Positions 1-9,910 of a DNA stretch of 40,586 nt are shown piece after piece. The DNA is from Actinomycetota bacterium (lineage in GTDB: Bacteria; Actinomycetota; Actinomycetes; Nanopelagicales; Nanopelagicaceae), in contig JAPLBL010000070.1 of NCBI GenBank assembly GCA_026392765.1, positions 1 to 40,586 of the forward strand. The letters are read 5' to 3'. The position numbers were made by a program, and so were the translations under genes. The first letter of the stretch is position 1. The number at the start of each line of letters is the position of its first letter. The notes beneath the pieces are model-generated. The model was not told the origin of the DNA. It was given only the letters and a program-made list of their open reading frames with translations, and ran no database searches.

Positions 1-141
1 TCATCACACACAACCTCAGTTGGAACAGATGCGATCTATCGCTTTATGCGCCCTGTCGCCTACCAAGGATTTTCTCAATCAGTTCTTCCCAAGGCTTTGC
101 AAGATTCCAATCCTTGGTCTGTTCCACAAAGTATTAACTAA
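1..141 (+). CDS. C-terminus of alpha-ketoglutarate semialdehyde dehydrogenase (aldehyde dehydrogenase family), truncated by window start
   Basis: Frame 1 from base 1 reads SSHTTSVGTDAIYRFMRPVAYQGFSQSVLPKALQDSNPWSVPQSIN*. This resembles the KGSADH C-terminal pattern (TSVGTxAIxRFxRPVxYQ...LP.AL.D.NP). It sits next to hydroxyproline genes and is absent from the ORF track. Confidence 0.75.
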   Translation, partial: SSHTTSVGTDAIYRFMRPVAYQGFSQSVLPKALQDSNPWSVPQSIN

Positions 142-1142
142 ACAATAAATCCGTTCGGAAATGGATCGTTCTCATCGAGCGTCCAGGTGGCTTCGCCCAT
201 AACCCAGGCGCGCCCCGTAATCATAGGAATGATGGCATCAAAATTTCCTACTTTAGTGCGCTCTTTAATCCGCCCCTCAAAGTGCGAACCAATCCATGAT
301 TCGCTATTGAGAACATCGCCCTCTTTAAATTCTCCTCGCGCAACCATTTGAGCAAGTCGAGCACTGGTTCCCGTTCCGCAGGGTGATCGATCAAACCAAC
401 CAGGATGAATGGACATTGCATTTCTCCAATGCAAAGGACCCTCACTACCTGGTGAGATGAAGTCGATGTGATGACAGATTGCAATGTCAGGATTTTCAGG
501 GTGCACGGGACGGTTCTGTTCATTGATCGCATCAGAGATCAGAAGTCCGTAATCAAGAAACTTCTGTCCATTCTCGTGCTTGAACTCAAGTCCTACACGT
601 TCAACGGGAACGATGGCATAGAAGTTTCCGCCATATGCCATGTCATAAGTGATCTTTCCTAGACCTGGAACATCAACGACTTGGTCGAGTGCGTAAGAAA
701 ATGAGGGAACATTGGTCATCGTGACATTCTTTGCCCGTCCATTTCCGACAGCAACATCGACCACAACTAAACCTGCAGGTGTATCAAGGCGGATTGTTGT
801 CACTGGTTCAACGACCGTGACTAACTTCTTCTCAACAAGAGCTGTTGCAACCCCAATGGTTCCGTGTCCACACATAGGTAAACATCCAGAGACCTCTATA
901 TAAACAACACCCCAATCAGCATCGGGACGAGTTGGCTTCTGCAAGATCGCACCACTCATTGCGCTATGTCCACGTGGTTCATACATCAGCCACTGGCGGA
1001 AGTAATCCATATGCTCCATGAAGTGAAGGCGCTTATCGAACATTGTCGCACCTGGAATCTCACCGATTCCTGAAGTCACAACGCGAGTCGGCATACCTTC
1101 GGTATGGGTCTCAACCGTTGTGACAGTGCGGATGCTCTTCAT
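138..1142 (-). CDS. 4-hydroxyproline epimerase / proline racemase family
   Basis: 334 aa; both catalytic Cys motifs present (MCGHGTIG and DRSPCGTGTSAR), which favours racemase/epimerase over the dehydratase subtype; neighbours are Hyp catabolic genes. Confidence 0.9.
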   Translation of the reverse strand: MKSIRTVTTVETHTEGMPTRVVTSGIGEIPGATMFDKRLHFMEHMDYFRQWLMYEPRGHSAMSGAILQKPTRPDADWGVVYIEVSGCLPMCGHGTIGVATALVEKKLVTVVEPVTTIRLDTPAGLVVVDVAVGNGRAKNVTMTNVPSFSYALDQVVDVPGLGKITYDMAYGGNFYAIVPVERVGLEFKHENGQKFLDYGLLISDAINEQNRPVHPENPDIAICHHIDFISPGSEGPLHWRNAMSIHPGWFDRSPCGTGTSARLAQMVARGEFKEGDVLNSESWIGSHFEGRIKERTKVGNFDAIIPMITGRAWVMGEATWTLDENDPFPNGFIV

Positions 1143-1150
1143 AGGAATTC

Positions 1151-2044
1151 TTAGCGATTCTTAAAGTATGCCAACGCAACATCCATCTCACGATGAATCT
1201 GCTCTTGTTCATGCTTGGGAAGAGGCAAACGTGGCAGACGCGTAGGTCCGCCATAGCGACCCACATGATCCATGCCTAGCTTGATTGCTTGAATGAACTC
1301 CTTCTTAGAATCCCAGTGGAATACATCATGAAGTGCCGCATACATCGGCGCCGCCTCTTTGAAGTTTCCTGAAGTGGCAAGGTTATAGAGCTCCATAGAT
1401 TCCTTAGGAAGTGCGTTTGGAAATCCTGCAATCCATCCAGCAACTCCTGCTGTAGAAAGCTCAAGGAAAACGTCATCCGCTCCGACAATGACTTCAATGC
1501 GCGGTGCCAAGCTCTTGATCTGCCAGATACGGCGGACATCGCCAGAGAATTCCTTAATCGCAACAACGTTGGGTACTTCTTGCGCAATACGAGCAACCAG
1601 CTTGGGGGTCAGATCTACCTTGGTATCAAAGGGGTTGTTATAGGCAATGATGGGGATGCCCACTCTGGCAACTTCTTTGTAATGAGCAACCACTTCATCA
1701 TCAGATGCACGGTAAGCATTAGGTGGAAGGAGCATGACTGCGCCCGCTCCAGCTTTCTGTGCGTGCTCTGCCCACTTACGTGATTCCGCCGCACCATATG
1801 CAGCTACTCCTGGAACAACGCTGAAACCTTTAGGTGCTGCAGCAACTGCAACTTCGACCATCTTCGCACGCTCTTCAGCGGTGAGAACTTGATACTCCCC
1901 AAGCGAACCATTTGGAATCACACCATGAGTTCCATTGGCAGCAAGCCATGCAACATGCTCTGCATATTTGTCATAGTCAACTGCAAAATCGGATGTGAAG
2001 GGGGTCGCTGTGGCTGTTAATACGCCATTCCATGGGTTAGTCAT
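1151..2044 (-). CDS. DapA/DHDPS-family lyase, probable 1-pyrroline-4-hydroxy-2-carboxylate deaminase
   Basis: DHDPS fold motifs (GSLGEYQVLTAEER, IIAYNNPF, VAIKEFSGD with Schiff-base Lys). Start moved from the TTG at 2053 to the ATG at 2044 (MTNPWNG). Confidence 0.85.
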   Translation of the reverse strand: MTNPWNGVLTATATPFTSDFAVDYDKYAEHVAWLAANGTHGVIPNGSLGEYQVLTAEERAKMVEVAVAAAPKGFSVVPGVAAYGAAESRKWAEHAQKAGAGAVMLLPPNAYRASDDEVVAHYKEVARVGIPIIAYNNPFDTKVDLTPKLVARIAQEVPNVVAIKEFSGDVRRIWQIKSLAPRIEVIVGADDVFLELSTAGVAGWIAGFPNALPKESMELYNLATSGNFKEAAPMYAALHDVFHWDSKKEFIQAIKLGMDHVGRYGGPTRLPRLPLPKHEQEQIHREMDVALAYFKNR

Positions 2045-2067
2045 GTCGCACAAGGTATCTCGTTCTC

Positions 2068-3405
2068 TTACTTTTTTCCATCTCCCAATAGTCCAAGTGC
2101 AATAGGAGCTGCGATCGGTCTATTACTTGAAGCGATGCGCTCTTCATCAGTGACTGAACATTTGGTCAAGCCAGCAACAATCTCTGACACATTGCGAGAG
2201 CAGATGCGTCCTTGGCACAATCCCATGCCAGCGCGAGTAAATAACTTCGCTGTTCGAGAATCTTCAGCTCCTAATTCAGCAACTGATTCTTCAATCTCGC
2301 CCAGTGACACTTCTTCACAGCGACAGATGGTGGTTGATTTCTCAGCCCACGATCTCCAGCCATCCTTGACGGGATAACTGCACTTGAGTGCATCAGCAAA
2401 TACCTGTTTCCTAAAGCGTGCAAAGCGAAGAATTGAGGAAATTTTCTGACTCGAGGCTGAAAGACCTGCAATCTCACCTTCCAGAAGTGAGAGATCTGCT
2501 CCACCAATACCTGTTGCTTCCCCAGCAATCCAGACATTCTTCTGCGAACTTAATTGATCGCCATCAACTTCAAAGATTGTTGTCCCATCAACATCCACGC
2601 GCTCTTTGCATCCCACAATTCCACCCAGTGTGAGATCTGGCGAAAATCCCCATCCCACTGCAACGACATCAACTTCGAAAGTTAGTGCTCTCTTTCTCTT
2701 CAGTGCAAAAGATGAATTCACGGAAGTTATGGTCACCTGACCCTTATCAAATCGGGAGACTACCCGGCCGAAACGGGGTGCCATTCGATACTTGCGAATA
2801 AGGCCTGCGTAATAAATCAATTCAGCAAACTTAGACACATTGAGTAACAACGCTTGCGGAGAGAGCAACCAGCGCAGAGGGCTATGTGCCTCATAGAGTC
2901 CAACTACCTTTGCACCAGCTTGCGCAAGTCCGGTTGCAACAGGAAGCAAGAATGGTCCAGTACCCGCAACAACAACTGACTGTCCAGCTAAAATCCCATG
3001 GCCCTTAAGTAGAGCTTGCGCAGCACCAGGTGTCATAGAACCTGGTTGATCCCATCCGGGGAAAGGGAGCGAGCGATCGTATGCACCGGTTGCAAGAATC
3101 AATTTCTCTGCAGTGAGTGAACTCTCTGAGCCACCTTGCAAGTAATTGACACGGATGAGCTCGCCATCTCTTTCAATGCTCCACACGGTTGCTTCCGAGA
3201 TATAGGTAATTGATGCTGCGCTTTTAACTTTGGCAAAGAGGAGATCTGCTCGATTGCTGCGATATCCCGTCACTGTCGAGCGATGACGCCAATATTGACC
3301 ACCGAGACGAGATGCAGAATCAATGAGAGCAACTTCGCTGCCATTACGGGATGCTGCCTCTGCAGCTGCAAGACCTGCAGGACCTGCACCAATCACAATA
3401 ATCAT
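2068..3405 (-). CDS. FAD/NAD(P)-dependent oxidoreductase, HcnB-like alpha subunit of D-hydroxyproline dehydrogenase
   Basis: N-terminal GAGPAGLAAAEAA dinucleotide fold; C-terminal BFD-like Cys motif CRCEE...GMGLCQGRICS; overlaps the next subunit by 4 bp. Confidence 0.85.
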   Translation of the reverse strand: MIIVIGAGPAGLAAAEAASRNGSEVALIDSASRLGGQYWRHRSTVTGYRSNRADLLFAKVKSAASITYISEATVWSIERDGELIRVNYLQGGSESSLTAEKLILATGAYDRSLPFPGWDQPGSMTPGAAQALLKGHGILAGQSVVVAGTGPFLLPVATGLAQAGAKVVGLYEAHSPLRWLLSPQALLLNVSKFAELIYYAGLIRKYRMAPRFGRVVSRFDKGQVTITSVNSSFALKRKRALTFEVDVVAVGWGFSPDLTLGGIVGCKERVDVDGTTIFEVDGDQLSSQKNVWIAGEATGIGGADLSLLEGEIAGLSASSQKISSILRFARFRKQVFADALKCSYPVKDGWRSWAEKSTTICRCEEVSLGEIEESVAELGAEDSRTAKLFTRAGMGLCQGRICSRNVSEIVAGLTKCSVTDEERIASSNRPIAAPIALGLLGDGKK

Positions 3406-3653
3406 GAGGAGCTCTCAATATTCATATCTGCCTTAGCCTCAATCAGGCATGAACGCTGATTAGCAACACCATCAACGACCACAACGCAGTCAAAGCAAAT
3501 TCCAATTCCACAGAATATCGAGCGGGGTTCTTCACCAAATCTAGTTTTTCGCAAGGCAAGAGTTCCTGAGTTGATGACCGCTGCAGCAATGCTCTGACCC
3601 TCTTCGCACTGGACTGCGACTCCGTTAAATGTGAATGAGATTTGCTTACTCAT
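3402..3653 (-). CDS. (2Fe-2S)-binding small subunit, HcnA-like
   Basis: 83 aa ferredoxin-like with CGIGICFDC...SCL; overlaps flanking subunits by 4 bp on each side. Confidence 0.85.
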   Translation of the reverse strand: MSKQISFTFNGVAVQCEEGQSIAAAVINSGTLALRKTRFGEEPRSIFCGIGICFDCVVVVDGVANQRSCLIEAKADMNIESSS

Positions 3654-4792
3654 AGCGAGACCGTCGCAAATCGGTGCGGTGAAAACGGTGATCCGTCCAT
3701 GAATGACTCTCTGCCAAGGATTGCATCAGTGATTAGCGCAGCAGATCCCGGAGCTAAGCCGATACCTGCACCTTCATGCCCTGCTGAGTGCCACAGGCCT
3801 CGAACCTTTGAATCTTCACCAATGACGGGCAGATGATCTGGCGCATAGGGTCTAAAGCCACGATATGCGCGAAGCAATTGCACATCGCGCAAAACAGGAA
3901 AGAGAGATGTTGCTTGCGCTGCAAGTCGGCGCAAGATCTCGTAATTCATGGAACCATCAAAGCCAATGCGTTCACGGCTTGCACCAATAAGAATAGTTCC
4001 ACTACGCGTTCCTTCAACAACAGTACTTGTCTGCAAATCTGCATCACTACTTGCCACATTTGTTACATAATCTGAGTCATATACTTTATGGAAGACATAC
4101 TTCTTTGTTGGCTCTGTCACCAGAATGAATCCTTTGCGCGGTGCAATCGGCAGATGCGATCCTGCCATCTGGGCTAACTCCCCTGCCCATGTGCCTGTGG
4201 CATTGATGATGATAGGTGCTCTGAAGACTCCTTTCGAAGTTTCAATCCCAGCAACAGCGCCGTTCTCAACAACGATGCGCGTGACCTTTGCCTGTGAAAT
4301 AAATGCACCACCGCGAGCAATCACAGTGCGAATGACCTGAGCTGCCGCCAACATCGGTTGGCATTGCGCATCTTGCGGGTAGAAAACACCTGAGTGAAAA
4401 TCTGGATGAAGGTATGGCTCAAGTTCATGTAGGGATGATTGATTCAACTTCTGGGTCGTCACTCCATGCTGCGATTGTTCTGCTGCAAGTTTCAACAGTG
4501 GGCCATCATCATGACGGGCAACAACTACGCCACCTTTAGCCTCTAACTCAAAGCTATCGCCAACATCATCTTGCATCTCAAACCACAAATCACGTGAGCG
4601 CAGAGCCAGCGTCAACTCCGGTCCTGGATCCTTATCTGAAACAAGAATATTTCCTTCACCAGCTCCTGTGGTTCCACTGGAGACGGCTCCGCGATCGATT
4701 ACTAAGACTTTCAACCCTGCATTAGTCAGAGATAGCGCAGATGATGCTCCGACAATGCCTGCGCCAATAACAATCGCGTCAGGACTTTGCAT
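3650..4792 (-). CDS. FAD-dependent oxidoreductase (DAO family), HcnC-like beta subunit of D-hydroxyproline dehydrogenase
   Basis: N-terminal VIGAGIVGASSALSL and DAO fold; C-terminal GHEGAGIGLAPGSAALI. Confidence 0.85.
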   Translation of the reverse strand: MQSPDAIVIGAGIVGASSALSLTNAGLKVLVIDRGAVSSGTTGAGEGNILVSDKDPGPELTLALRSRDLWFEMQDDVGDSFELEAKGGVVVARHDDGPLLKLAAEQSQHGVTTQKLNQSSLHELEPYLHPDFHSGVFYPQDAQCQPMLAAAQVIRTVIARGGAFISQAKVTRIVVENGAVAGIETSKGVFRAPIIINATGTWAGELAQMAGSHLPIAPRKGFILVTEPTKKYVFHKVYDSDYVTNVASSDADLQTSTVVEGTRSGTILIGASRERIGFDGSMNYEILRRLAAQATSLFPVLRDVQLLRAYRGFRPYAPDHLPVIGEDSKVRGLWHSAGHEGAGIGLAPGSAALITDAILGRESFMDGSPFSPHRFATVSL

Positions 4793-4806
4793 GTGAGAAG
4801 TGTGCT

Positions 4807-5211
4807 CTACTTCGTAATCTGTTGCAGAACTTCACCAAGATCTGCGTCATCAGCCGGTGCAATATCCCATGGCTTATGCAGGCCATCATCCTTCCAGCGA
4901 GGGATAACGTGCATGTGAAGGTGAAAGACGGTCTGCCATCCGGCTTCCCGACTCATCTGAAAAACAGTGGTTCCTTCAGATCCCAACTTGGCGGCAAGCA
5001 GGTCCGCAACATCTTTGGCGGCAGCAGCAACCTTTGAATATGTGAGGGCGTCGGCTTCGTGAATATCTCTTACATGTTTCTTTGGAATCACCAATGTGTG
5101 ACCACGACCTGCAGGGAAGATATCTAAAAATGCATAGCAATCATCGTTTTCAAAGACCTTATGTGAAGGAAGAGATCCTTCAACTATCTTGCAGAAGATG
5201 CACTCTGACAT
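4807..5211 (-). CDS. HIT family protein
   Basis: CIFCKIVEG N-terminus and histidine triad HLHMHVIPR. ORF-track start extended; MSECIFC at 5211 is the likely start. Confidence 0.9.
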   Translation of the reverse strand: MSECIFCKIVEGSLPSHKVFENDDCYAFLDIFPAGRGHTLVIPKKHVRDIHEADALTYSKVAAAAKDVADLLAAKLGSEGTTVFQMSREAGWQTVFHLHMHVIPRWKDDGLHKPWDIAPADDADLGEVLQQITK

Positions 5212-5215
5212 GGCG

Positions 5216-6115
5216 TCACTGTAGAGCGTTGATTCTTGCGCGCGCAATCTTCTGACTCGGTGATTCATGGCCCAGCATGTAAGAGAGAAAATCCAGCAGA
5301 ACTTTGCTCACCTTGAGCCACATTCGAGAACGCGGTTTAAGTCCAAGAGCCGAAAGAAAGGGTTCATCGATGGTGGCAATAGCTGCATTGGCAAGTATTC
5401 GGTAGAAAAGAAGGCCTCCTACCGAAAATGGTGGCTTGAGAATGAATCCCACTATGGGTGGTGTCATAGAGATCGTGACAACTTCATTGCGTGCAAAGCT
5501 ATCCATCACGGATGCAAGTTCTTGCTTAGACGTGGGAGCAGAGCTAAGTCCGAGTGGCTCAGCACTCTTTGCCCACTCATTCACGTAACGATCGGCACCT
5601 TGTGGCAATGCATAACCAAGTTCCTCGTGTGCACGCAGGAATGAATCAGTGAAAGCACAATGAACCCACAACAAATATCGTGGATCACTTGCGCTATATC
5701 GCGCATGCTCACCGCTCTTCTGCACGAAATTTCCTTCTACACGTTTATGCATTTCACGCACTCGGCGGGCTTCAATTTCAATTGCCTCTGTTGAGCCAAA
5801 TGATGTGATGGTCAGCCAGCGCGTTGTGCGCTCAAGTCGACCTAAAGGATCTGTGTCATAGGCAGAGTGCTCGGCAACACCGGTCAATGCTGCAGGATGT
5901 GCTGCTTGCATCAGCAAGGCGCGAATGCCACCTACCAGCGTTGCAATACAACCATGCACCTGCCAGACAGCACTTTCTGGACCAAAGAGGCCAACATCAT
6001 TTCCGATCGCCATCTGCTGCGACCACTCGGGAGCACCGCTTGCATCTCCTGAGACTATTTTGCGAAATGCATCAGCTGCTCTATTTCCGCCAAGAGCCCC
6101 AAGTACTTTATTCAC
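5216..6115 (-). CDS. Oxygenase MpaB family / DUF2236 protein
   Basis: Motifs LLMQAAHPAALTGVAEHSAYDTDPLGRLERTTRWL and DPRYLLWVHCAFTDSFL are typical of the DUF2236/MpaB/Lcp-like domain; GTG start. Confidence 0.85.
   Translation of the reverse strand: MNKVLGALGGNRAADAFRKIVSGDASGAPEWSQQMAIGNDVGLFGPESAVWQVHGCIATLVGGIRALLMQAAHPAALTGVAEHSAYDTDPLGRLERTTRWLTITSFGSTEAIEIEARRVREMHKRVEGNFVQKSGEHARYSASDPRYLLWVHCAFTDSFLRAHEELGYALPQGADRYVNEWAKSAEPLGLSSAPTSKQELASVMDSFARNEVVTISMTPPIVGFILKPPFSVGGLLFYRILANAAIATIDEPFLSALGLKPRSRMWLKVSKVLLDFLSYMLGHESPSQKIARARINALQ
5218..5223 (-). promoter_or_regulatory. Putative -10 element TACAGT, 6 nt before HIT ATG
   Basis: Minus strand TACAGT-gacgcc-ATG(5211); lies in the end of the MpaB-family CDS. 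Confidence 0.4.
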
Positions 6116-6122
6116 GGATGTA

Positions 6123-6128
6123 ATTCTA
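6123..6128 (-). promoter_or_regulatory. Putative -10 element TAGAAT, 7 nt before MpaB-family GTG
   Basis: Minus strand TAGAAT-tacatcc-GTG(6115). Confidence 0.5.
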
Positions 6129-6152
6129 GAGAAGTATTGCTATCGTGCAATT

Positions 6153-7022
6153 TCAAGGACGAGTAGAGAACCCAGCTGCCATCTCAAGAACTACAAGAGC
6201 TGCCAATCGCACAGTGCGTTCATCTGCAGAATCCTTGGTTGCATCAATCTCAGTGATATCTGCACCAATCACAGAAGGTGATGAACCTGCAAGGAATGCG
6301 AATTGACGCAGTTCATCGGCGCTAATTCCACCAGGGGCTGCAGCAGGACAAGCTGGTACAACAGATCGATCACAGACATCCATATCAAAATCAACAAAGA
6401 CCTTATCGCCAGCAACCGATAACGCTATCGCCCAGATATCTTCAACACTTTTGCCTCGAAGCTCACTGCGAGGAATGACGGTGATACCGAAATCCTTTGC
6501 TCTCTTGGCATACTCAATCGAGTTGGAGAAATCAGCAATACCAATTTGGACAACCCTCTTACCGCTTAACCCTGCCTCAATGAGGCGTCGCACAGGTGAA
6601 CCATTGCTGACACCATCTCGTAAGTCGTAATGTGCATCCAAAGTAATTAATCCTGTTGCTTGCGTTGCCTGCACGCAGCTATAGGTAATCGAATTATCTC
6701 CACCCAGTGCAATAACCAGTGAGCTCTTGGCAGCTGTTGATTTCAACTCAGAGATAGCTGCAGCTTCATCACGATCGGGAGATGTGATATCTCCGGCGTC
6801 TTGCAGGGAAACTTTCTCAAGATTGACGCTGGGATCTGAGTGAGCGGTGGAGTAACGCTGTAACGCTTGCCGAATTGCATTGGGAGTCTGATGTGCTGAT
6901 GTCGGACTCAGGCTTGTTTGTGAGGCCGGAACTCCAACGACAGTCACATCTGCTTGATTTTCTGACTGCTGTGAAAAAAGAGATGCTGCCCGTGGCCAGA
7001 GAGGATCGTGAGGCAATGCCAT
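6153..7022 (-). CDS. hutG: Formimidoylglutamase-like ureohydrolase (arginase/agmatinase family)
   Basis: DAHYD and DFDMDVCD metal motifs; adjacent and divergent to hutUIH. Start assigned to MALPHDP at 7022. Confidence 0.8.
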   Translation of the reverse strand: MALPHDPLWPRAASLFSQQSENQADVTVVGVPASQTSLSPTSAHQTPNAIRQALQRYSTAHSDPSVNLEKVSLQDAGDITSPDRDEAAAISELKSTAAKSSLVIALGGDNSITYSCVQATQATGLITLDAHYDLRDGVSNGSPVRRLIEAGLSGKRVVQIGIADFSNSIEYAKRAKDFGITVIPRSELRGKSVEDIWAIALSVAGDKVFVDFDMDVCDRSVVPACPAAAPGGISADELRQFAFLAGSSPSVIGADITEIDATKDSADERTVRLAALVVLEMAAGFSTRP

Positions 7023-7028
7023 GGTGAA

Positions 7029-7034
7029 AGGGTA
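7029..7034 (-). promoter_or_regulatory. Putative -10 element TACCCT, 6 nt before hutG ATG
   Basis: Minus strand TACCCT-ttcacc-ATG(7022). Confidence 0.45.
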
Positions 7035-7058
7035 GTGGAAACGGCAATGATGCAGATA

Positions 7059-7064
7059 TATAGT
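7059..7064 (+). promoter_or_regulatory. Putative -10 element TATAGT, 6 nt before hutU ATG (leaderless)
   Basis: TATAGT-gctcaa-ATG(7071); no SD. Confidence 0.55.
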
Positions 7065-7070
7065 GCTCAA

Positions 7071-8741
7071 ATGATGTCAGGACCTCGTCCAGTAAGAGCG
7101 CCTCGCGGAACAACAAAGACCGCACACGGTTGGGGTCAAGAGGCAGCCCTTCGCATGTTGCAGAACAACCTCGATCCTGAAGTTGCTGAACATCCCGACA
7201 AATTAGTTGTTTACGGTGGAACAGGTAAAGCTGCTCGAAATTGGGATTCCTTCGATGCTCTTATTAAGACTCTGACCAATCTAAAAGATGATGAAACGAT
7301 GTTGGTGCAATCTGGAAAACCCGTTGGCGTATTTCAAACCCATGAATGGGCACCTCGCGTACTCCTCGCCAATTCAAATCTTGTAGGAGATTGGGCGACC
7401 TGGCCAGACTTTCGAAGACTCGAAGATTTAGGTTTAACGATGTATGGCCAGATGACTGCAGGGTCATGGATCTATATCGGAACTCAAGGAATTTTGCAGG
7501 GCACCTATGAAACTTTTGCAGCAGTTGCTGAAAAGCACTTTGGTGGGACGCTCGCTGGAACGCTGACAGTCACGGGTGGATGCGGTGGTATGGGTGGGGC
7601 TCAACCACTTGCTATCACCATGAATGAAGGAACATGTCTGATCATCGATGTCGATGGTTCACGCCTCAAGCGCCGAGTCACCAAGAGATATCTCGATGTC
7701 ATTGCAGATAATTTGGAAGATGCTGTTGCAATGGCTGTGAAGGCAAAGAATGAGAAGAAGGCAATCTCCATCGGTCTTGTGGGAAATAGTGCAACCATCC
7801 TCCCCCAACTCTTTGCCATGGGAGTGCCGATAGATATCGTCACCGACCAAACATCAGCTCACGATCCACTTTTCTATATTCCTGAAGGTATTGATATCAA
7901 TGATGCGCGCGATAGCGCAGATCGCAATCCCGTCGACTTCTCCAAGCGCGCAAAGGAATCAATGGCAAAGCACGTTGAAGCAATGGTCAACTTCCAAGAT
8001 AAGGGCGCAGTGGTCTTTGACTATGGAAACTCCATTCGCGATGAGGCACGCCAAGGTGGTTACACCAGAGCATTTGAATTCCCTGGCTTTATTCCAGCCT
8101 ATATACGACCACTGTTCTGTGAAGGAAAGGGACCATTTCGTTGGGTCGCACTGTCGGGAGATCCGAAAGATATTGCACGTACCGATCAAGCAGTTCTCGA
8201 ACTTTTCCCTGAAAACAAGCATCTACATCGCTGGATCAAGATGGCGCAAGATCGCGTCGAATTTGAAGGGCTACCTGCACGCATCTGTTGGCTCGGCTAT
8301 GGAGAACGCGATAAGGCTGGATTGAAATTTAATGACCTTGTCGCAAGTGGAGAAGTGAGTGCTCCGATTGTTATTGGGCGCGATCACTTAGATTGCGGCA
8401 GCGTTGCATCCCCTTATCGTGAATCTGAAGCAATGCTTGATGGCTCAGATGCGATCGCTGACTGGCCACTACTGAATGCAATGATCAATATTTCATCAGG
8501 TGCATCATGGGTCTCGATTCACCATGGTGGCGGCGTTGGTATTGGTCGCTCTATCCACGCAGGACAAGTCAGCGTTGCAGATGGAACACCACTTGCTGCG
8601 CAGAAGTTAGAGCGAGTGCTCACCAACGATCCTGGTATGGGCGTCATTCGCCATGCAGATGCAGGCTATGAACACGCAAAGGAAGTTGCCATTGAAAAGG
8701 GTGTTCACGTGCCCATGATGAATGGTGCACCTATCAAGTGA
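7071..8741 (+). CDS. hutU: Urocanate hydratase
   Basis: Urocanase signatures ([47 protein letters not shown]). Start assigned to [13 protein letters not shown] at 7071 rather than 7008. Confidence 0.95.
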   Translation: MMSGPRPVRAPRGTTKTAHGWGQEAALRMLQNNLDPEVAEHPDKLVVYGGTGKAARNWDSFDALIKTLTNLKDDETMLVQSGKPVGVFQTHEWAPRVLLANSNLVGDWATWPDFRRLEDLGLTMYGQMTAGSWIYIGTQGILQGTYETFAAVAEKHFGGTLAGTLTVTGGCGGMGGAQPLAITMNEGTCLIIDVDGSRLKRRVTKRYLDVIADNLEDAVAMAVKAKNEKKAISIGLVGNSATILPQLFAMGVPIDIVTDQTSAHDPLFYIPEGIDINDARDSADRNPVDFSKRAKESMAKHVEAMVNFQDKGAVVFDYGNSIRDEARQGGYTRAFEFPGFIPAYIRPLFCEGKGPFRWVALSGDPKDIARTDQAVLELFPENKHLHRWIKMAQDRVEFEGLPARICWLGYGERDKAGLKFNDLVASGEVSAPIVIGRDHLDCGSVASPYRESEAMLDGSDAIADWPLLNAMINISSGASWVSIHHGGGVGIGRSIHAGQVSVADGTPLAAQKLERVLTNDPGMGVIRHADAGYEHAKEVAIEKGVHVPMMNGAPIK

Positions 8742-9910
8742 GCTCCATAGCATTTACCAACATTGCAACTCTTGTTACAAATGATGTATCAGCAGGAGAA
8801 GGCGCCATAGGAGTTCTACATAACGCAACTGTTGTGGTGGAAGATGGGCTGATTTCCCAGATTTCACAGACTCGTCCAACTGGTGTCGATAGCGAAGTTG
8901 ATTGCTCGGGCAAGACACTTCTTCCAGGATTTGTGGATTCACACTCTCACCTAATCTTTGCTGGAGATCGAGCAGATGAGTTTGCAGCGCGTTCACAAGG
9001 TGGGAAATACACCGCAGGTGGAATCGCATCGACTGTGAAGGCAACGAGAGTGGCATCAGATGCTGATCTTCGCCAGAATGCACAGCGTCTTCTCAACGAA
9101 GCACTTGCAACGGGCACCACAACGATGGAAATCAAATCTGGATATGGCCTCACTGAAAAGGATGAGCTTCGCAGTCTTGCTATTGCAAATGAATTCACCG
9201 ATGAGACAACTATCCTTGCAGCTCATGTGATTCCTGAAGAGTTTGAATCGAATCCGGATGGCTATGTGGAGCTCATCATCAATTCAATCATTCCGAAATC
9301 CAAGGCGAAATGGATCGATGCATTTTGTGATCTCGGTGCCTTTAACCCAGAGCAATCTGAGGCAATACTGCGCGCAGGAGTAGCTGCCGGCATGCAGGTG
9401 CGCATCCACGCCAATCAACTCTCTGCAGGAGGTGGTGTTGCACTCGCCGTAGCACTCGATGCAGCATCGGCAGATCACGTGAGCAAATCAACGAATGCAG
9501 ATATTGAGTTGTTGGCATCAAGTAATACCGTTGCAACACTCCTGCCGGGCGCTGAATTCTCCACACATCTGCAATCAGGACTTGGTCGACGTTTTCTTGA
9601 TGCAGGTGCAACAGTTGCCATTGCATCTGATTGCAATCCTGGCTCTAGCTACACCACATCGATGCCATTTTGTATTGCAACAGCGGTAAGCCTCTTGGGA
9701 TTTACGGTGGAGGAAGCAGTTAAGGCTGCAACACTTGGCGGAGCACAGGCTCTTCGAAGAACTGATATCGGAATAGTGAGTGTTGGTAAGAGAGCAGATC
9801 TCGTTCTACTTAACGCACCTTCTTACATACACCTGGCATATCGCCCCGGCGTCAATCTCGTCCACAGCACCTACAAATCAGGAAGAGCAGTGACATCATG
9901 GCAGAAGTAG
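8738..9910 (+). CDS. hutI: Imidazolonepropionase
   Basis: Amidohydrolase motifs [38 protein letters not shown] start overlaps hutU stop. Confidence 0.93.
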   Translation: MSSIAFTNIATLVTNDVSAGEGAIGVLHNATVVVEDGLISQISQTRPTGVDSEVDCSGKTLLPGFVDSHSHLIFAGDRADEFAARSQGGKYTAGGIASTVKATRVASDADLRQNAQRLLNEALATGTTTMEIKSGYGLTEKDELRSLAIANEFTDETTILAAHVIPEEFESNPDGYVELIINSIIPKSKAKWIDAFCDLGAFNPEQSEAILRAGVAAGMQVRIHANQLSAGGGVALAVALDAASADHVSKSTNADIELLASSNTVATLLPGAEFSTHLQSGLGRRFLDAGATVAIASDCNPGSSYTTSMPFCIATAVSLLGFTVEEAVKAATLGGAQALRRTDIGIVSVGKRADLVLLNAPSYIHLAYRPGVNLVHSTYKSGRAVTSWQK

